Shown here: positions 58,071-64,000 of the stretch, in pieces
Layout: each line of letters starts with the position of its first letter
Position numbering within the stretch: position 1 is the first letter of the stretch
Assembly: GCA_029532415.1 (NCBI GenBank)
Contig: JAQOTA010000023.1
Span: 186,001 to 250,000, forward strand
From: Marasmius tenuissimus
Lineage: Eukaryota; Basidiomycota; Agaricomycetes; Agaricales; Marasmiaceae
Reading direction: 5' to 3'
DNA length: 64,000 nucleotides
The notes under the pieces: model-generated
What the model was told of the DNA's origin: nothing
Database searches by the model: none
The model's input: the letters and a program-made list of their open reading frames with translations, nothing else
Translations under genes and position numbers: made by a program

Positions 58071-59595
58071 TTTTCAGATGTTCTTGCGTGTGCTGTTCGT
58101 GTTTTCTGTGTTTTCGTGTACGTGTAGTGTGACAAAGTAAAAGGCAGAGAAGTTTGAAGAGGGAATTGACGCTGAGGACGAAGAGCGTTGAGAGTGAATT
58201 CGTGCTGTACCAGCAGCTAGCTACGTGGGACGATGCGTAGTCGAGGTCCTGGTGAAACCTGCAGAGGCGCGGGTACATGTAAGCGGGGCTGGGTACCGCC
58301 CGCCGGTCGGAGTACCGCCACTCGGCAATTGACAATTTCAATTCTCGGGCCACGGCTTCACTGTCCGCTTTCTGCTCTGAACCTCCATGACCTTGCGTAA
58401 CTGAAAAGGACTGGGAGGTGAGCAGAACTCAGTTCATCGCGTTCAAACTACTAATACTATAAACTCGTAGGACTTCTCACAGCTCGTCTGGGAAAGACTT
58501 TTGCGCGACCGAGATGAACGAGGACCGGGAATCAGTTTAACAACGGTCGTTGCTCATCCAGTTTTACACATCACGTTCTGCCATCATTTCCGACAACTCA
58601 ATGATCATGGCGAACTTGAGGGGCACATATTAGGACTTGGCTTCGAGACTCAGAAGTGAACACGATGTACAAGCTCGATAGGGCTGACTGTGGGTCCAGT
58701 GTCGTTGACAGTACATTCACTCTTCATAACGGTATTCATCTTTCCAGCGCTTGACCCTCGGCCAAGCCTACAAAATGAACTACATAAGTGCCGAGTCAGC
58801 TGCGGAGATTCATGCTGGACCACAGACATGGGCCAAGAATGATTGGGTCAAACGCCAAACTTGGGACTCGGTACCAGAGAAGCCCAGAAAACGCAGAACA
58901 GGGGAACTAGTTTGGAACCGGCAGGTCTGGTGGGCAGGTTTTCAAATCGCGAAAAACCCTGACTAAATTGACGATGTGTTGCCTGCATGTGCAAACTCGT
59001 CACCGAGTTGTCTCCCTCTGCAATCGCACGTTCGCCTAACTGGTTTCATCTCGCAAGTCTCTTCCAAGGATTTGATTCCGCTCTCGACTGAGTTGCGACA
59101 CGTGCGTACGGGTATACCATTCACTCTTCGTACAGGGCTATAGCTACATATCTTTGAGCCTCTCTAAACCTCCTCATGGCACCATGGCACAATCTTGGAT
59201 TTAAGGCCCCAGACTACAGATTATCTACGCAGTGTTGCAGTGCGGAAAAATCGAGGGAGCGCTGTTGCGGACCCTGCATGCTGTCGTTGCCACGAGATAG
59301 GGGAAGTTCCCTCTTTATCTTCTCTATCTCTATGGAGTTCGGATCGTACAAGACCACATAAAGACTATACACATATGCATGCGATTCAGCGCCATCTGCA
59401 CCATCTCAATATTCATACGCCTGTCACCGTACAGTTTCTAACCTTTCCTGATTGGCTGGAATGCATCGCAACTATCCGTCCAACGTTGATGGACTTGACC
59501 AACCGGACTGTCGGGCTCCATATGGGGGCGTTGCAGCTGACCGGGCGGAAATTAGATATGGTGGACACCTCAGTTCCCGTAAGTGGTTACTAGAG
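58071..59595. other. 1.5 kb intergenic region
   Basis: It lies between divergent genes and holds only short frames without recognisable domains (for example 58751-58966 and 59195-59593 on the plus strand). I saw no tRNA, repeat or transposon end. Confidence 0.4.
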
Positions 59596-59601
59596 TATAA
59601 A
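59596..59601 (+). promoter_or_regulatory. TATA box of the HNH-family gene
   Basis: TATAAA lies 85 bp before the ATG at 59687, followed by a CT-rich stretch (CTTCCTCAGTCTC). Confidence 0.5.
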
Positions 59602-59686
59602 TTCAGCCCAAGTCCATGCTGTCTTTCTGACTTCCTAGCCCCGTCCTTCCTCAGTCTCGAGATCCCCGAGTCTGTCTGTCTGCACG

Positions 59687-60900
59687 ATGCTATTCAAAGT
59701 CGCCGTCGTCGCGAGTGCCATCGCTTCTGTCCTCGCCGCCCCTCTCAGTGGCCGCACTCTCCCCGCCCCGGTCTCGGCAGCTACAGCTAGGACTTACTTG
59801 TCTCAACGTGGGTGCTAGTCTTTGAGCGTGATCGAACCCTACTCATCCTCTCCGTTCTGTAGTGAGGGTAGAAGCGGAGTCCAACTCTCCCGCTTACAAC
59901 AGGGACCTGTTCAAGCATTGGATCACTAGTACGTGCTAAACTTATATGGCATCGCCCCTGATCTTGGATCATTGATACTCGGTTCAAACTCATATCAGTC
60001 TCTGGCTCCTGCGATACCCGTGAAAGTGAGCTCCAACCTCTGATCACCAACCAGTGAACCCGATCACTCACATCGATCCAACTCTTACCACTGCCAGCCG
60101 TCTTGAAGCGTGATGGGACAAGGTGAGGCACGAACATAACAACATCCAGCCTTTCGATCTGACGACCGATTTACCTCCACGCCGCCCACCTCCATATTTC
60201 GCTTGTGGTTCATCCGCGCCACGACAGTGTCGTAACGGACACCTCTTGCAAGGCTACCTCCGGAAAATGGGTCTCGCCATACGATAACGTCGCCACCAGC
60301 TTGGCTAGCGACTTGGACATCGTGAGTTCTCGTAAACCAAACGATAGTTCTTTCATTCTCTAAATTCCAACTAGGATCATGTCGTCCCGTTGAAAGAGGT
60401 TAGAACAATCCGAACTATCACGTCAGCTACATATTGATGATGCTACCTACAGGCATGGGTTTCCGGTGCCAGGCTATGGACCGATGCTCAGAGGCAGGCA
60501 TTCGCCAACGATTTGGTAAGTCGTAGATTTTCTCCGACGCGCATGTGCACGACGTTAACACATGAGCAACAGACTCGTCCTCAACTTGTTGCTGTTACGG
60601 ACAGCCTTAACCAGTCTAAGGGTACGTCGTCCCAACATTCACCGCACGATTTGCAGCTCATGACCTGTCTATTCCTCGTCGCGGCTCTAGGCGACAAAGG
60701 TATGTTTATCAACATTCCTTACGACCACCAAACCTCGAAAGCTGATACGATGGTTCGTAGACCCCGCTGAATGGGTTCCCCCTCTCGCCAGCTTCGTATG
60801 CACGTACGTTCGTGCATGGGTAAACGTGAAGAAGTACTACAATCTCTCTGTCGACCCGGCGGAGAAGACGGCCCTCACGAACCAACTCGCCAAGTGCTGA
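59687..60900 (+). CDS. Secreted HNH/DUF1524 (GmrSD C-terminal-like) protein
   Basis: Small secreted protein, 205 residues, in ten exons: 59687-59807, 59863-59928, 59999-60025, 60098-60122, 60229-60322, 60376-60399, 60453-60515, 60573-60621, 60691-60699 (9 nt) and 60761-60900. A signal peptide is present (MLFKVAVVASAIASVLAAP). The domain shows YNRDLFKHWI, GSCDTRE.VLKRDG, SCKATSGKWVSPYDN, the HNH-like SDLDIDHVVPLKEAW, LWTDAQRQAFANDL, AVTDSLNQSKGDKDP and AEWVPP, the pattern of the DUF1524 family. The His in DHVVPL and the downstream Asn are the expected catalytic positions of the beta-beta-alpha metal nuclease fold. Nuclease activity outside the cell is an inference. Four exons are shorter than 30 nt. 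Confidence 0.83.
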
Positions 60901-61075
60901 ACATGAATAGAAAGAATATACGTGTCAGGAGGGGCACGCGCAGAGGATAAGTTTTTGGCTGTTGTAGAGTAGGTGTATGAATACCCAGAGTCTGAATACC
61001 GTTGTGTACACTGTTCTGAGTTTCTATGGTACATTATTGAAATGGTAAGCTACAAGTAAAATCCAGTTCCATTGA

Positions 61076-63179
61076 CTACCGAGTACTCTCAACCTTGTCG
61101 ATAGTATCCTGGACGTATCCATCTCTCCCCTGCGTCGCCAACGACGACGTGGCCCATATCTTCTGCATCTCGAGAAAAGCCTCTTTTAAATGCTCAAGAA
61201 GAATGTTTATCTCTTTGCGGGGCATCCCAGCCTGTTGCATCAAGCTCACCGCGCTATTCAAGAACCCTGTGACGCAGGTCTGTGAGTCGGGTCGTACACA
61301 GGAAGGGAGGAAGTACATACAGCAATGATACTCATCGTCGAGCGGAAGAGCTGTAGCACCGTATATATACGCCTGAGCGGTTTGCTCGATAAGTTTGTCG
61401 ACCTCGTCCGTTTCTGTGGCTTCTTCGAGCTTCCGGCGATAGTAGAATCCTTTCATCCTGGGAAATATAGTAAAATCGGTAGTTTTCCTTGGCCATGAGT
61501 GGCAGACTCACCCCAAAGACCGACCTTTGGGATAATCGTACACCGACATCACATGGGCTGGATCCTTTTCGCGCGGAGGCAATGTCTGAGATTCGACGCC
61601 CTTGAGGATTTCGGTCGCTTCTTCGAGAAGCTCTTCCAGTAATTGATTCCTCTTCTTCATGTTATTTTCCCTGGCACAAAGCTGTAGTGTGATGTAGAGA
61701 CTTGTCACACGTCGAAAGATAACCCTCGTATGCGACGAACGACCAACCTTCATAAGCGGTTCCATGTGCATCGTCTGGACCGTCCTCAGGAACGTGTCAC
61801 GGAAAACCTCCCCTCGGACATCGTGACCGACGCTAGACCAGGTCTTACGGCCGAATTTGATCACTTTCATGGCTTTGTTATAAAACGCGACCGAGTTCTC
61901 AAAGTTGCCTTTGGTGCAGCTTTCGACGTGACCAAGGACAATCCAGGATCTGCAACAAGGGTTGATGTTCAGAGACGCGTTTAAACAAGGAGGGTGGTCT
62001 CACCCACCGAATAGTGAGGCTCAACGCCGGTCGGACGTTATCCCAACCGTCCTTCAATATTCTCTCCTCCACCTCACGTACAAGCCTGTTAGGGTTATCG
62101 TCGGAGACCCACGCGTTGAGGCGGTCAGACTCTGTTTTCACTAAAAACCATAAGTTTGTGGAAATCAGAGCTAGTCGACGGTGGCGCTCTGGTAAAACTC
62201 ACTTAGCTGTTCGAGTCTGATATACCAGTTATCATCAGGGATATTGAAGACGCGCCAATCGCGCATCAGCCCATTGGATAGCTTTTCGACTCCCTCGAGG
62301 GTACGGCCAGTGGACGCAGCAGCCATCAATATGGTATCACCCGCATCCCAGTCTCTGAATGCGGACAGTATGTTGTATGCCTGCAGACCAAGTCACCAAG
62401 GAGTTATCAGTCGAATTACCGGCATATATGCGCACATTACCACTCACGCTACTATAGTAGTTTCCTTGCAACCTCAACAAGGGCATCATGGTCATCGCTC
62501 TCAGCCAAGGGGTGTCTCCGTTCATGCCCAACATCATCTCGGGTCTTATACCACTGCTCCCTCCTCTAAATTGCGATCGGCCTTTTGCTGCCCTTTCGGC
62601 GGCCGCAAGGCCATCTTTGTAGTCCTTCTGGAGCTTGAGCTCGCCTTCGCTGAGATTTTTGGTTGGTAGACCATCGAGTGCCTTTTGCCAGGCCAGCTTG
62701 CTGAGGAGGTATTGGTTCATTGCCTATGATCGTGAAATGTTAGTACAGCATACATGAAGTAAGGTTGGTAAAACTTACGTGTCTTGCTGAACCCAGTCGA
62801 GCATATGCCTTTGTGTACTTGGGATCGAGATGTATAGCCTAAAATTATCGACAGCCAGAGCCGGCGTGGTGAAAGTCAGAGGCCGCGGTTGTCCATACCG
62901 CCGCATGAAACGAACCGTTTCAGCATCGGTAGCTGCGTCTATATACCTACATTTCTTAGTAGAACGTCGCCAATTCTGGAGAAATCGACGAAGGACTCAC
63001 TGCTTCAATTTGAACCGGCATATAGACCGATTCGCATAGAAAACTGCGTTTGAACTGTCGATCGAGATGGCTTCGTTGTATTTGGAGAGAGCTTCGCTGT
63101 ATTTCCCGGTAGAGAATAGCAGATTGCCCTCTTCTTTGAAGTCTTGAGCGCGCTTTGAGTCGGCAACAGTGGGTGACAT
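61076..63179 (-). CDS. TPR-domain protein of unknown function
   Basis: Ten exons (63179-63001, 62946-62916, 62838-62779, 62723-62448, 62380-62203, 62140-62008, 61949-61748, 61681-61512, 61457-61321, 61266-61076) give about 518 residues. Three N-terminal TPRs occupy about residues 5-115: RAQDFKEEGNLLFSTGKYSE..ANRSICRFKLKQ, then AIHLDPKYTKAYARLGSARH, then NQYLLSKLAWQKALDG. Their style is that of Hsp70/Hsp90 co-chaperones. The remaining 400 residues are helical (DRLNAWVSDDNPNRLVREVE; FENSVAFYNKAMKVIKFG; LLEELLEEATEILKG; MPRKEINILLEHLKEAF) and match no family I can name. Two introns (61747-61682, 66 nt, and 61320-61267, 54 nt) are stop-free multiples of three and could be retained. Upstream in-frame ATGs exist; the one before SPTVADSKR is used. 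Confidence 0.72.
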
Positions 63180-63498
63180 GGATGGAAGTGGGGATCCCTG
63201 GCGGCTAGTCAATTTCGGATATTGGCTATTGGATGAGTTCCCACGGGCACTCCAACATTTGAAATCCATTATCCGTTCTTGTGGCCACTTATGGGTCCAA
63301 CCAACCAAATGCGACCATACTCAAGATAAAAGAGTCAAAAACAAAAACCTTACCGAGGGTGCCGGTGAGGTCGAAAGGGTCCATTGAATGCCAACCGAGA
63401 TGCGACGTAGAGGTGATGATGAACAATTGTCAGTCAGTGCTAAAAGCGAAATGTTACATGATACAGTGATGTCTAGTCCATTGTCCAGTTTAAACGAA

Positions 63499-64000
63499 TC
63501 AACAGCTCACACTCCTCGTTCGTGTATAACTTGAATTCCTCATCATGTCCGGGGGATCTCGCGGTGGCGAGGGTCTAGGTGAAGGCAAATTTCCGTCGGT
63601 TGTTGGTTGATCTCCAGCCTCACCGCCCCCAAAAGACCTCGATAACGCGCTTCTATGCGTCGAGGCAGTATCCTCCTTCCCAGCTCTTCTCCGCTCGATG
63701 GCTGCCTCTCTGGCCCTTTGGAGTGGAGGAATATTATCTTGAAGACGTGCCTCGATGATCATGTTCTCCATTTCTTTGGCAAGGCTGTCCATGACATCTG
63801 GGCTCGGCGTGCAAGGGACGATTTGGCCCATAGAGAGGGTGTCTGGGGCACCGGACGGATGTGCGGCGTGGAGTTCTGTATGGAGAATTATCGAGGCTAG
63901 ATAGGAAGTACAGCATGAGTACGCGAACGCGTGAAAGTACCGCCCCACAACGTACCTTCACGATCACCGAATCCGGCCAGCGCGGCAAGGTGCTGCAAGA
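63499..64000 (-). CDS. 3' end of an unrecognised gene (runs off the right edge)
   Basis: Minus-strand exons 64000-63956 (..LQHLAALAGFGDRE) and 63896 downward join in phase and read SIILHTELHAAHPSGAPDTL, SMGQIVPCTPSPDVMDSLAK, EMENMIIEARLQDNIPPLQR and AREAAIERRRAGKED, then a Ser/Pro/Gly-rich tail. The frame stops at 63499. Alternatively a last intron at 63510-63440 would add a terminal His codon and a stop at 63434. The charged central helix suggests a coiled coil. No domain was recognised. Confidence 0.55.

Noticed and set aside
58751..59593. Plus-strand frames upstream of the HNH gene
   Set aside because: Each is below 135 codons, they are mutually out of frame, and no domain or consistent splice chain was found.
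1..64000. CRISPR arrays, operons, transposase genes, viral genes
   Set aside because: No regularly spaced direct repeats, no polycistronic spacing, and no transposase, reverse transcriptase or capsid motif was seen. The genome is clearly fungal.

Overview
The window is a 64 kb piece of a basidiomycete nuclear genome, most likely from an Agaricomycete that degrades wood or litter. The reasons are: dense intron-rich genes with introns mostly of 48-110 nt with GT..AG ends; a secreted GH7 cellobiohydrolase; mushroom-type families (DUF6533 seven-helix proteins, DUF6593, F-box/LRR proteins, DUF3433); and conserved eukaryotic housekeeping genes. No prokaryotic, viral or organellar segment was seen. 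Gene models were spliced by eye, using reading-frame continuity, donor and acceptor sites and family knowledge; phases were checked exon by exon for most models.

Left part (1-14.9 kb): the N-terminal part of the TBP-removing factor MOT1 (-, runs off the left edge) lies head to head with a KDM8/JMJD5-like JmjC protein (+). Then come the RAM-network protein SOG2 (+, with a GC-AG intron), a DUF6593 protein (+), the exosome cofactor MPP6 (-) and a medium-chain dehydrogenase (+).

Duplicated block (15.2-24.7 kb): F-box gene 1 (-), a GH7 cellobiohydrolase without a cellulose-binding module (-), the Rab/FYVE tethering factor PEP7 (-) and twinfilin (+). A fragment of the PEP7 3' end lies just upstream of F-box gene 1, and an F-box remnant lies just downstream of PEP7. 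An F-box/PEP7-tail block has therefore been duplicated on both sides of the cellulase gene.

Middle (26-48.1 kb): F-box gene 2 (+), a different 521-residue F-box protein (-), a three-RRM NAM8/CSX1-like protein (+), a SET-domain protein (+), a gene-poor stretch holding one C2H2 zinc-finger gene (-), a UPF1-like SF1 helicase with a mitochondrial-looking N terminus (+), and a DUF3433 membrane protein (+).

Right part (48.1-64 kb): a head-to-tail tandem duplication of about 3 kb per unit. Each unit starts with a tRNA-like Pol III sequence and carries an 11-exon DUF6533 seven-helix gene with a 10-nt micro-exon; copy A has a frameshifted C terminus and copy B looks intact. These are followed by F-box gene 3 (-), the Golgi transport protein SFT2 (-, with 13- and 21-nt exons), a secreted HNH/DUF1524 protein (+), a TPR protein (-), and the 3' end of an unrecognised gene running off the right edge (-).

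No single pathway is encoded here: it is housekeeping genes interleaved with fast-evolving accessory families. The most distinctive features are the lineage-specific duplications (F-box, DUF6533), the tRNA-like element family and the micro-exons.
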